From Oscillospiraceae bacterium (GTDB taxonomy: Bacteria; Bacillota; Clostridia; Oscillospirales; Oscillospiraceae): a stretch of DNA of 27,380 nucleotides. The notes beneath the pieces were generated by a model. That model made no database searches, was not told the origin of the DNA, and was given only the letters and a program-made list of their open reading frames with translations. Location of the stretch: positions 1-27,380 of the forward strand of contig JAFQDY010000138.1 of the NCBI GenBank assembly GCA_017399325.1, given 5' to 3'. Below, in pieces: positions 15,937-23,536 of the stretch. The translations under genes and the position numbers were made by a program. Positions within the stretch are counted from its first letter, which is position 1, and every line of letters begins with the position of its first letter.

Positions 15937-15942
15937 ATGCCT

Positions 15943-16008
15943 TTGTAGGGGCGACCAGTGGTCGTCCGTTGCCCCGGTGTAATGTCGCGCAGGCGGGCGA
16001 ACCCTACA
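15943..16008. repeat. Repeat family II, complete unit downstream of the XRE gene
   Basis: A 66-base unit with ends TTGTAGGG and CCCTACA and an internal hairpin CGACCA-GTGGTCG. It lies 14 bases before family I copy 4; in the gap before dnaK the two families also lie close together. Confidence 0.78.
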
Positions 16009-16021
16009 CTCCGCTCCCCTA

Positions 16022-16156
16022 GGCCCCCTTGCCTAAAGGGGGCTGTCTGCGAAGCAGACTGGGGGATATATCCCTCCACCGCTGACGCGGTCCCCCTCCC
16101 TCTAGGCGAGGGAGGCATATCCCGCCGGCAAGTGTTGCGCCATTAACATAGAAGCC
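16022..16156. repeat. Structured repeat family I, copy 4 (downstream of the XRE gene)
   Basis: Hairpins: I 16024-16030 with 16036-16042. II 16045-16050 with 16054-16059 (GTCTGC-GAA-GCAGAC). III 16078-16082 with 16087-16091 (ACCGC-TGAC-GCGGT). IV 16095-16102 with 16108-16115. It is almost identical to copy 3 outside the hairpin II arms and the hairpin III loop. With the family II unit and the terminator it explains most of the 15888-16319 gap; the remainder holds a promoter. Confidence 0.88.
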
Positions 16157-16252
16157 TAAATACCAGAGCTATTACACCCCTTTCACTAAAGTGTAAGATA
16201 ATCGAGAAAACAGAGGGCAACATATAGTCATTGCATTGTTAGAAACGGCTAC

Positions 16253-16281
16253 TTTACATTGGCGCTTTATTGTTGTAAAAT
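16253..16281 (+). promoter_or_regulatory. Putative promoter of the two-gene hypothetical unit
   Basis: -35 TTTACA (16253-16258), 17-base spacer, -10 TAAAAT (16276-16281). Start would be near 16288, 32 bases before the chosen ATG. Confidence 0.65.
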
Positions 16282-16319
16282 ATTATTGCTCCAATAAACT
16301 GATGAGGTGGTGCGGCATA

Positions 16320-16847
16320 ATGACCTTTGGAAATCTCTTTAGGAAAAAGAAAAAAGAAATTAGTAAAGAACTATTTGGCGAAAGAGTCCTTAGTAAGGTG
16401 CTTCTAATATCTGCCCAAAATAGCCCCGGACTGTTCGAAGAACTCGGAGTAGAAATGACATTTACTCATTATTTGTTATATTTGGAGTACTTGCTTTTTC
16501 TCTCAAAAAAAATACTGTCTCAACGATACACTACCACTGACATTAACAGAATTATAAATGCCACAATTTATGGTTTGATTGATTTGATGGATAATGTTCC
16601 TTCGGACAAAAAGGACGAGGTTAAACGTTTATTTTGGTCTATGTACACCGTTTTTGATGAAATGTCCGAAGAAATTTGCAGAGATATTGGGTCGGAGCGA
16701 GGCATTCGTAATTTAGCAGATTCGTTTCTTGAAAGTTGCGGCAAAGAAAAATGCCTCTTTGGTCATATGACGATCTTTGTACACCTTTCTGGTTTTGTTA
16801 TCCATCACACAAACGATATTCTTAATGACGAAATAGTGTTGGTGTAA
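16320..16847 (+). CDS. Hypothetical protein (AT-rich island, first of a pair)
   Basis: I do not recognise this 175-residue protein. It is predicted cytosolic and mostly helical, with no signal peptide or clear membrane segment. It opens with a basic patch (NLFRKKKKEISK). A hydrophobic/aromatic helix (HYLLYLEYLLFLSKK) lies near residues 50-64. Two cysteines are close together (C140 and C144, in SCGKEKC). The ATG at 16320 is chosen: GAGGTGG lies about 9 bases upstream and a promoter ends 39 bases before it, while an upstream in-frame ATG at 16236 precedes that promoter. The base composition is far more AT-rich than in neighbours such as the antiporter. The next gene, 47 bases on, has a similar size and plan. 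Confidence 0.7.
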   Translation: MTFGNLFRKKKKEISKELFGERVLSKVLLISAQNSPGLFEELGVEMTFTHYLLYLEYLLFLSKKILSQRYTTTDINRIINATIYGLIDLMDNVPSDKKDEVKRLFWSMYTVFDEMSEEICRDIGSERGIRNLADSFLESCGKEKCLFGHMTIFVHLSGFVIHHTNDILNDEIVLV

Positions 16848-16894
16848 TATTCTACCAGCATTAAAATAAAAATTTAAAAGGCGAGGTATAACAT

Positions 16895-17392
16895 ATGGGA
16901 TTATTCAGCAGCAAAAAGAAAGTTTCCGTAGATGATATTGCTATGCAAGCCACACTTACAGCCGTCGATGTTATTGGAAAAGCAAAAAACTTTGAAGATG
17001 TCGACGACACAAAAGCCATTTCTCTTAGCATTGGATATTTTTATGGTTTTTTGAAACTACACCTTAATAGCATAACGCGATTAGACACAGTAAACTTAAT
17101 TGTCGAAAAATCGATTGCTAACCTTGAGAACGCAACCAGAGGAAAGACGGAGTATGCAAACCTCGGCCATATGGTTAGAATCTCGTCTGAAAACGCTTTA
17201 AAAAGCATGGAAAATGAAATGAAGAAGAGATCCGAAAATCCCTTTTTGGGCGTTGCAACAGATTACTTGATAGAGTTATACAATAACCCTCCATCCATTG
17301 GTGTTGATAAACTGTTAACAATTGTTGAGAATATGCAATTGTTATACGGAACGACATCTAACTTAACCAAAGATATTAAGATTGTAAATTAA
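16895..17392 (+). CDS. Hypothetical protein (AT-rich island, second of a pair)
   Basis: I do not recognise this 165-residue, mainly helical cytosolic protein. It starts MGLFSSKKK, like the basic opening of the preceding protein, followed by an acidic stretch (FEDVDD) and a helix YFYGFLKLHLN that aligns by eye with the aromatic helix of its neighbour, so the two may be distant paralogues; this is a guess from layout. ATG with GGCGAGG 8 bases upstream. It is probably co-transcribed with the gene before it and ends at a strong terminator. Nothing in it points to a toxin, nuclease or phage structural protein. Confidence 0.7.
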   Translation: MGLFSSKKKVSVDDIAMQATLTAVDVIGKAKNFEDVDDTKAISLSIGYFYGFLKLHLNSITRLDTVNLIVEKSIANLENATRGKTEYANLGHMVRISSENALKSMENEMKKRSENPFLGVATDYLIELYNNPPSIGVDKLLTIVENMQLLYGTTSNLTKDIKIVN

Positions 17393-17395
17393 TAA

Positions 17396-17432
17396 ACGTA
17401 GCCGTCTCCACGATGGAGGCGGCTGCGTTTTC
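17396..17432 (+). terminator. Terminator after the hypothetical pair
   Basis: A 15-bp stem with two G-T pairs (17396-17410 with 17414-17428), 3-base loop CGA, right arm ending in TTTTCT. It starts 3 bases after the stop codon. Confidence 0.9.
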
Positions 17433-17519
17433 TGTTATGTCGCGGCAAAAAGTTTCTTAAAATGCCATATTTACCAATACCGCTGGGGAAAAATAGCCGA
17501 AATTTGTGCAATTCCAGTC

Positions 17520-17547
17520 TTGCATATTCCGCGCAGAGGACTATAAT
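17520..17547 (+). promoter_or_regulatory. Promoter of the antiporter gene
   Basis: -35 TTGCAT (17520-17525), 16-base spacer, -10 TATAAT (17542-17547), 40 bases before the start codon. Confidence 0.8.
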
Positions 17548-17587
17548 AGGTGTGTATTTTATGATTTGAAAAGAGGTCCTTGTTTTT

Positions 17588-18883
17588 ATGGAGATCCTGC
17601 TTGCCATTGGCATAGCAATGTTTGCGGGTCTGTTCCTGACCCGATTGTTTGTGAAATTCAACCTGCCCGACGTTACCTGCTATCTGATTGCAGGCGTGCT
17701 GGTAGGCCCGCTGGTGCTGGGCCGGCTCGGCATTCCGGGGTTGGGTCTGCACTCTTTCGAATTCGTGGAAGATATGAGTCTGATCTCCGATGTGGCGCTG
17801 GGCTTTATCGCATTTTCCATCGGCAACGAATTCCGTCTGTCCTCTCTCAAGCGCATCGGCCGGCAGGCTACTGTTATTGCTATCGTACAGGCGTTGGCCG
17901 CCTGTCTGCTGGTGGATGCGGTGCTGTTGGGTCTGCATCTGATTCTGGGCGATAAGTTGCCCATTTCCACCTGTCTGCTTTTGGGCGCGATCGCCACGGC
18001 AACTGCCCCGGCCGCCACGATGATGGTCGTCAATCAGTACAAGGCCAAAGGCCCCCTGACGGACATACTGCTGCCCATCGTGGCATTGGACGATGCGGTG
18101 GGTCTGATCGTCTTTGCCGTGTCCAACGGCGTGGCAAAAGCCTTGATCAGCGGCGAGATCAACACTATTTCCATTTTGGTCAATCCCCTCATTGAGATCG
18201 TGTTGTCTTTGGGGCTGGGCGCTATTTTGGGTTGGGTCTTCAGCAAAGTGGAGACATTCTTCAACTCCCGCTCCAAGCGTTTGGCGCTGGCTATTACTTT
18301 TGTTGTGATCAGCGCCGGTTTCTCCAAGATGCATTTCATTTTGGACGGCGGCGTGAAGATCGGCTTTTCTTCTCTGCTTGTGTGTATGATGTGTGGCACG
18401 ATCTTCTGCAATCTGTGCGATTTTTCCGACGGCATTATGGAAAAGACCGAGCGCTGGACCGGCCCGATTTATGTGCTGTTTTTCGTGATCTCCGGCGCAG
18501 AACTGGACCTGCGGGTGTTTGCTGACTTTGCCGTGGTGGGCATCGGCGTGGCTTATATTCTGTCCCGTTCCGCAGGCAAGATCTTCGGCGCATCTGTCAG
18601 CGCAAAGTTTATGAAGTGCCAGGAAAGTATCCAGAAATATCTGGGCATCACCCTGCTGCCTCAAGCCGGTGTTGCCCTGGGAATGAGCGTGACCGTGGCC
18701 GCAGAATTTGGCGCAGAGGGCGCTCTTGTCCGCAACATCGTGTTGTTTGCGGTGCTGATCTATGAACTGGTGGGCCCCATTATGACCAAGATGGCCCTGA
18801 CCGCCGCCGGCGATATTCAGCATAAGACCCAAGAAGAACGCCGTCAGAATATGGTGGCCCGCAACACCGCCGCAAAAGATTAA
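17588..18883 (+). CDS. Cation:proton antiporter, CPA2 (Kef-type) family
   Basis: A 431-residue inner-membrane protein with about 12-13 hydrophobic segments. It is expected to exchange Na+ or K+ for protons. CPA2 features are the N-terminal LPDVTCYLIAGVLVGPLVLG and the ion-binding region with ATATAPAAT and, further on, VALDDAVGLIVF, where the paired aspartates correspond to the transport site. The C-terminus is short and charged; there is no RCK/TrkA nucleotide-binding domain, so it is not a KefB/C with ligand gating. ATG with AGAGGT 9 bases upstream. It stands alone between its own promoter and a terminator. Which cation it moves cannot be read from sequence. Confidence 0.9.
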   Translation: MEILLAIGIAMFAGLFLTRLFVKFNLPDVTCYLIAGVLVGPLVLGRLGIPGLGLHSFEFVEDMSLISDVALGFIAFSIGNEFRLSSLKRIGRQATVIAIVQALAACLLVDAVLLGLHLILGDKLPISTCLLLGAIATATAPAATMMVVNQYKAKGPLTDILLPIVALDDAVGLIVFAVSNGVAKALISGEINTISILVNPLIEIVLSLGLGAILGWVFSKVETFFNSRSKRLALAITFVVISAGFSKMHFILDGGVKIGFSSLLVCMMCGTIFCNLCDFSDGIMEKTERWTGPIYVLFFVISGAELDLRVFADFAVVGIGVAYILSRSAGKIFGASVSAKFMKCQESIQKYLGITLLPQAGVALGMSVTVAAEFGAEGALVRNIVLFAVLIYELVGPIMTKMALTAAGDIQHKTQEERRQNMVARNTAAKD

Positions 18884-18914
18884 CATTCCCGCTATGACCC
18901 ATTGTTCACGAACA

Positions 18915-18956
18915 GAAAAAGCCAGCCGCCTTCCTTGTGGAGACGGCTGGTTTTCG
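18915..18956 (+). terminator. Terminator after the antiporter gene
   Basis: A stem of CCAGCCG (18922-18928) with CGGCTGG (18944-18950), extended after one mismatch towards the loop, with TTTTCGT on the right and an A-run on the left. Confidence 0.75.
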
Positions 18957-19064
18957 TCATACTTGGGCAAAATGGGGGTATGCGGAAAAGCGATATCTTC
19001 TGCGGCGCAAAGACCGCAAAGAAAAATTCTACATTTCCTTCTTCCTTTCTGCCGCTTTCATTGC

Positions 19065-19070
19065 TATAAT
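19065..19070 (+). promoter_or_regulatory. -10 box of the HD-trxB-SGNH-GH31 unit
   Basis: TATAAT, 21 bases before the HD gene's ATG; the hexamer 17 bases upstream (TTCCTT, 19042-19047) is a weak -35. Confidence 0.6.
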
Positions 19071-19091
19071 AAGGAAAAAGGAGGCGCAACG

Positions 19092-19751
19092 ATGCTGACA
19101 TACAAGGAAATCACCAAAAGCGAAGCCATCAAAACCTATATTATCCGCGCCGACGAATCTTTGGGCGCATTGGGCTATACGGAACACAGTTTTACTCACG
19201 TGATGCGCGTGGCAGAAACCGCAGGCTATATTCTGAAGACCCTTGGTTATGACGACCGCACGGCGGAAGTGGCAAAAATTGCCGGCTATCTCCACGACAT
19301 CGGCAATCTTGTCAACCGGGAAGACCACTCCCAGTCCGGCGCAGTTATGGCCTGGAGCATTCTGAACGATATGGGCTGTGACCCGGCAGAAATGGCCACC
19401 ATCGTTACCGCCATCGGCAACCACGACGAGGGAAACGGCGTGCCGGTCAATGCGGTGGCTGCCGCAATGATCCTTGCGGACAAGTCCGATGTGCGCCGCA
19501 GTCGCGTCCGGAACAAAAACCACGCCACCTTCGACATCCACGACCGGGTCAACTACTCCGTGCAAAGATCCACCCTGAAGATCAACGAGGACAAGACCGT
19601 TGTGGAACTGAAACTGACCGTTGACACCGCATTCGGCTCTGTGATGGAATACTTTGAGATCTTCTTGCAGCGTATGATCCTCTGCCGGAACGCCGCAGAA
19701 AAACTGGGCCTGCGCTTCACCCTGTATATCAACGACCAGCAACTTCTGTAA
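19092..19751 (+). CDS. HD-domain metal-dependent phosphohydrolase
   Basis: A 219-residue cytosolic protein. The HD superfamily metal-binding residues are visible: H32/H36 (EHSFTHVMRV), H68-D69 (GYLHDIGN), H111-D112 (GNHDEG) and D130 (ILADKSD). Such proteins remove phosphate from nucleotides or signalling nucleotides; the substrate is unknown, and nothing marks it as a ppGpp or cyclic-di-AMP enzyme. The C-terminal third (about 150-219) is a separate small domain. The ATG at 19092 is chosen for the AAGGAGG 8 bases upstream and the nearby -10. It is first in a run with trxB (26-base gap), so it probably shares its transcript. Confidence 0.88.
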   Translation: MLTYKEITKSEAIKTYIIRADESLGALGYTEHSFTHVMRVAETAGYILKTLGYDDRTAEVAKIAGYLHDIGNLVNREDHSQSGAVMAWSILNDMGCDPAEMATIVTAIGNHDEGNGVPVNAVAAAMILADKSDVRRSRVRNKNHATFDIHDRVNYSVQRSTLKINEDKTVVELKLTVDTAFGSVMEYFEIFLQRMILCRNAAEKLGLRFTLYINDQQLL

Positions 19752-19777
19752 CTGCAAACCACACTTGGGAGGACACT

Positions 19778-20704
19778 ATGGAACACATTTATGATGTCAT
19801 TATCATCGGCGGCGGTCCCGGCGGTTACTCTGCCGCTTTGTATGCCACACGGGCCGGTCTTAACGCGGTGGTTTTGGAAAAAATGGCCGCCGGCGGACAG
19901 ATGAATCTGACCGATCAGATCGACAACTACCCCGGCTTTGACGAGGGCATCGCCGGCTATGAACTTGGCGCGAAAATGCGCGCCGGTGCAGAGCGCTTCG
20001 GCGCAAAAACCAAGAGCGCCCTTGTGATTTCCGCAGACCTGCAAACCACACCCAAGCGGGTGGAAACCAGCGCTGGCACATTCTATGGCAAGACCGTGAT
20101 CCTCGCCACCGGCGCAGACCACAGGCCTTTGGTCGTTGCCAAGGAAGCGGACTTTGTGGGCCGCGGCGTTGGCTACTGCGCCACCTGCGACGGTATGTTC
20201 TTCCGCAACAAGGTGGTCGGTGTGGTAGGTGGCGGCAACACAGCCGCAGGAGACGCGCTGTACCTGTCCCGGATCTGCCAAAAGGTAATCCTCATTCACC
20301 GCAGGGACACTTTGCGGGCCACGAAACTCTACCGGACCCAACTGGAAAACACCCCCAATGTGGAAATTCGCTACAATACAACCGTCAAGGCCCTTTTGGG
20401 TGAAGACCGGATCTCCGGCGTGAAACTTACCGATGTGAATACCGGTGAAATCAGCACATTGGAACTGGACGGTCTGTTCATCAGCGTGGGCCAAAACCCG
20501 GCCACGGAACTGTTCCGGGGGCAGGTAGACCTGGACGAAAACGGCTATATCGTCGCCGACGAGACCACCTGCACCAACATCCCCGGTGTATTTGCCGTGG
20601 GCGATGTGCGTACCAAGGCGCTGCGACAGGTCATCACCGCCGCTGCCGACGGCGCAGTTGCCGCCCATTTTGCGGAGAATTATCTGACAAACACAACCAT
20701 TTAA
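19778..20704 (+). CDS. trxB: Thioredoxin reductase
   Basis: A 308-residue FAD-dependent, low-molecular-weight thioredoxin reductase, the usual bacterial length. It passes electrons from NADPH to thioredoxin (a candidate partner, trxA, is at 1926-2231). FAD is bound by GGGPGG near the N-terminus and by GVFAVGDV near the end. The redox disulfide is C134-A-T-C137. The nucleotide domain has VVGGGNTAAGDA and HRRDTLRA; the arginines suit NADPH. GGGAGG precedes the ATG. The position between an HD hydrolase and an SGNH hydrolase gives no functional link; nearby genes in the same direction are spaced by 9-26 bases. Confidence 0.95.
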   Translation: MEHIYDVIIIGGGPGGYSAALYATRAGLNAVVLEKMAAGGQMNLTDQIDNYPGFDEGIAGYELGAKMRAGAERFGAKTKSALVISADLQTTPKRVETSAGTFYGKTVILATGADHRPLVVAKEADFVGRGVGYCATCDGMFFRNKVVGVVGGGNTAAGDALYLSRICQKVILIHRRDTLRATKLYRTQLENTPNVEIRYNTTVKALLGEDRISGVKLTDVNTGEISTLELDGLFISVGQNPATELFRGQVDLDENGYIVADETTCTNIPGVFAVGDVRTKALRQVITAAADGAVAAHFAENYLTNTTI

Positions 20705-20716
20705 TGAGGTGAAATG

Positions 20717-21358
20717 ATGAAAAGAATCGTATTTTGGGGCGACTCCATTACCGATTGCGGCAGAAACCGCAACGACCTGTACAACCTGGGTGAGGGCTAC
20801 GCCAATCTGATAAGGGCCGACCTGGGATATCGCTGCCCCGGTGCGTATGAATTTATGAACCACGGCATCGGCGGCAACCGGATCGTAGATCTTTACGCCC
20901 GGATCAAGGCCGGCTTCCTCAACTGGACACCGGATTACGCCAGCATTTTGATCGGTGTCAATGACACCTGGCACGAGATCGCCTACAAAAACGGCATCGC
21001 CACCGCCAAATTCGAGAAACTCTATGAAATGATGCTGGATGAGATTCTGGAGGCTCTGCCGGATATCAAACTGATGCTCATCGCCCCCTTCGTGCTGGAA
21101 GGCTACAATACCTGCAACACCGAAGAGATCCCCGACCGTCTGGAGCGGTTCCGGGTGGACGTGGCCGAAAAGGCGGCAGTTACCAAAAAGATGGCCGAAA
21201 AATACAACCTGCCCCTGATCGAATTGCAACCGGCCTTCGACGCAGCGCTGGAAAGAGCCCCGGCAGAATACTGGGCCTATGACGGCGTACATCCCACAGT
21301 CTGCGGCCACGAGATCATCAAGCGTCTGTGGCTGGAAACCTTTGAGAAAATGAAGTAA
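20717..21358 (+). CDS. SGNH/GDSL-family hydrolase
   Basis: A 213-residue protein without a signal peptide, so cytosolic. SGNH blocks: GDSITD with nucleophile S10, the glycine of GIGGN, the asparagine of IGVNDTW, and the catalytic pair D189/H192 in DGVHP. It is an esterase or deacetylase by family; the close GVNDTWHE and DGVHPTVCGHE forms occur in many gut-bacterial carbohydrate esterases, but the substrate is not decided. Two adjacent ATGs (20714 and 20717) follow GAGGTG; the second gives better spacing (5 bases) and is used here. The gene starts 12 bases after trxB and 15 bases before the GH31 gene, which suggests joint removal of acyl groups and sugars from one substrate. Confidence 0.88.
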   Translation: MKRIVFWGDSITDCGRNRNDLYNLGEGYANLIRADLGYRCPGAYEFMNHGIGGNRIVDLYARIKAGFLNWTPDYASILIGVNDTWHEIAYKNGIATAKFEKLYEMMLDEILEALPDIKLMLIAPFVLEGYNTCNTEEIPDRLERFRVDVAEKAAVTKKMAEKYNLPLIELQPAFDAALERAPAEYWAYDGVHPTVCGHEIIKRLWLETFEKMK

Positions 21359-21373
21359 ACAAGAGGAAACGCT

Positions 21374-23488
21374 ATGAGTTACTGCACCAAGATCCGCCTT
21401 GGAAACGGCGAGCGACTGGATCTATTCACCCCCTCCGTGTTCCGGCTGAGAATGCCCAAGTTACATACGGAAGAGATCCCCGAAATTTACGACATTCCCT
21501 TTGCAGTAGGTCACACCGAGGACTGGGCGGAAGTTCCCTACACTCTGCAGGAGGAGGGCGCTTTTTACACCGTTTTGACCGGCGAGATCGCCATTTACGT
21601 CCGCAAAACCGCCCACGACCATATGACCAAAATTCTGGTCAAGGACTTGGACGGCAACTCCCTTTACCCCTCCGGCGAAGATCGTTACGGTATGTTCCAA
21701 GGCGGCTGCATTGTGTTCGACAGCGCCTCGTTCTTCTTTGAGCCCTCCCGTTGCGACCGGGTCAGCAAGTGGTTCTACAACCGCGACACCGGCCTTTATG
21801 ACATCTTCCTGGAAGATGGGGAGATCTACGATCTGTACTTCATTTACGGCCCGACCTACAAAGAGGGCTATGCCAAATTCAACACCCTTGTAGGCCCGGA
21901 ACCGATGCTCACCAAGAAGGGTTACGGCTTTTATCAGACCCAGTTTTTGGGCGAAAAAGGCACCCAGACCACCGTTATGCGTACTGTGGAGGAGTTCCGC
22001 AAGCGGAATATCCCCCTTGACACCTTCATCATCGACTTGGATTGGGGTGACGGCGTAGTGAACGGCAAGGGTGCCGCCTGGGGCGACGGCATCGACTGGG
22101 ACAAAAACTTCCAAACGCCCCTAAGCGTTCCCCAAATGCTTGCCGAACTCAAAGAGCAGAATGTGGAAGTGATGCTCATTCACCACTCCATTCCCAAATA
22201 CGACCACCGCTGCAACGAAGGCTGGGTGCAGCAGGAGTATGACGCCGACCTTTGGTGGCAGAAAATGAAAGAAAATGCCCAAATGGGCGTTATCGGCACT
22301 TGGCAGGACACCCGGCAGACCGACATCACCGACGCAAGGATCTACAAGGGCCTGCAGGACATTATGGACAACAAGCGCTGCACTTTTTTGGGCAACTACG
22401 AACTGTGGCAGAACTGCTGCTGGACGAAAGCCACCCAGCCTGCCCCCTACGATCAGCGCATCGGCGGCAGACGGACACCCTTCCGCTGGACCGGCGACCA
22501 CGAAACGGTGGGCTGGGAGGAGCTGAAGTTCCAGATCAAGGGCATCACCAATAACCACGGCGCGCTCAAGGGCGTATCCTACATCACAAACGATGCCAGC
22601 GTGGCCCGGGAGACCGATTTGGCGGTAAGAAGCATTCAGTTCCTGTGCTTCACGCCCGTTGTCCGTTCCCACAACTCCAAGCCTTGGCATCCGGTGAAAC
22701 AGCGCAAGGACATTCTCACCGAAATGATGGCCATTGGGGCTGACAACCGAACGGTTTCTCCCGAATCCTCTGTCGAGCATCTTCTGCAACTGACCCAGCA
22801 AAATTTGGACAAGCAGGCAGTCATCACCAACATTCTGAATCTGCGGTATCGGCTGATTCCTTACATCTACTCTTTGGCCCACGAAGCCTACGAAACCGGT
22901 CTGCCCTTCACCCGGCCTATGTTGGTGGAATTTCCGCAGGACGAACTTTGCAACCAAAACCAATTCCCCTACCAATATATGTTCGGTGAGGCTTTGCTGG
23001 TTGCCCCGGTCTATGACAACTCCGGCAAGCGGAAAGTCTATCTGCCTGAAGGTTTCCGCTGGTACGATTTCTTCACAGGTAAAGTTTTGGAAGGCGGTCA
23101 GGTCGTCACCGCAGACACCACCGACCTGATGAAATTGCCCCTGTTCGTAAAGGAAGGCAGCATCCTTCCTTTGCAGGACAAGCGGCAGTGGATGGCGCAC
23201 GGCGAAAAATACGACCACCTGGAGCTTCTGTACTACCCCGGCGCAAAAGGAACTTACACCCTCTACGAAGATGACGGCGTGACCCTTGACTACCAAAAGG
23301 GCGCGTTTGCCACCACCGAATTTACGGTGGAGGAAACCCCCGACGGCCTGCGTTTCACAGCAGACAAACCCCGGGGCGACCTGTCCGTTCTGCCGGAAAG
23401 CCGCAGCATCACCCTGCGTATGGTGGGCGGCAGTTCTTGGGACTTCACCATGTCCCCCGCTGACGGTTTTACCGCTTCATTCAAATAA
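21374..23488 (+). CDS. Glycoside hydrolase family 31 (alpha-glycosidase)
   Basis: A 704-residue cytosolic protein (no signal peptide). It has the GH31 plan: an N-terminal beta-sandwich (about 1-170), a (beta/alpha)8 barrel from GYGFYQTQ (residue 183) onwards, and C-terminal beta domains (about 570-704). The acid/base aspartate is probably D375 in RWTGDHE. The nucleophile is probably D312 in GTWQDTRQTD, but the residues after it differ from the usual WxDxNE or DFGE forms, so specificity is open: glucose, xylose, galactose or amino-sugar alpha-links are all possible. AGAGGAAA precedes the ATG. It is last in the HD-trxB-SGNH-GH31 run and ends at a bidirectional terminator. Confidence 0.88.
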   Translation: MSYCTKIRLGNGERLDLFTPSVFRLRMPKLHTEEIPEIYDIPFAVGHTEDWAEVPYTLQEEGAFYTVLTGEIAIYVRKTAHDHMTKILVKDLDGNSLYPSGEDRYGMFQGGCIVFDSASFFFEPSRCDRVSKWFYNRDTGLYDIFLEDGEIYDLYFIYGPTYKEGYAKFNTLVGPEPMLTKKGYGFYQTQFLGEKGTQTTVMRTVEEFRKRNIPLDTFIIDLDWGDGVVNGKGAAWGDGIDWDKNFQTPLSVPQMLAELKEQNVEVMLIHHSIPKYDHRCNEGWVQQEYDADLWWQKMKENAQMGVIGTWQDTRQTDITDARIYKGLQDIMDNKRCTFLGNYELWQNCCWTKATQPAPYDQRIGGRRTPFRWTGDHETVGWEELKFQIKGITNNHGALKGVSYITNDASVARETDLAVRSIQFLCFTPVVRSHNSKPWHPVKQRKDILTEMMAIGADNRTVSPESSVEHLLQLTQQNLDKQAVITNILNLRYRLIPYIYSLAHEAYETGLPFTRPMLVEFPQDELCNQNQFPYQYMFGEALLVAPVYDNSGKRKVYLPEGFRWYDFFTGKVLEGGQVVTADTTDLMKLPLFVKEGSILPLQDKRQWMAHGEKYDHLELLYYPGAKGTYTLYEDDGVTLDYQKGAFATTEFTVEETPDGLRFTADKPRGDLSVLPESRSITLRMVGGSSWDFTMSPADGFTASFK

Positions 23489-23490
23489 CA

Positions 23491-23523
23491 AAAAACGCGT
23501 TGCCGAGAAGGCAACGCGTTTTT
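23491..23523. terminator. Bidirectional terminator between the GH31 and ceramidase-fold genes
   Basis: A perfect 14-bp stem (23491-23504 with 23510-23523, AAAAACGCGTTGCC against GGCAACGCGTTTTT) and a GAGAA loop; A-rich left and T-rich right flanks serve both converging genes. Confidence 0.95.
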
Positions 23524-23536
23524 ATTATTGTATGGA

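Noticed and set aside
16320..17392. Toxin-antitoxin or phage-defence pair
   Set aside because: Neither protein shows a nuclease, kinase, acetyltransferase or DNA-binding motif, and both are larger than typical toxin-antitoxin partners; kept as unknown.
19553..21310. Long open frames opposite trxB/SGNH and, likewise, opposite PBP2 (11934-13508) and the antiporter (17471-18970)
   Set aside because: All mirror well-supported genes, lack ribosome sites and give low-complexity or composition-biased proteins.
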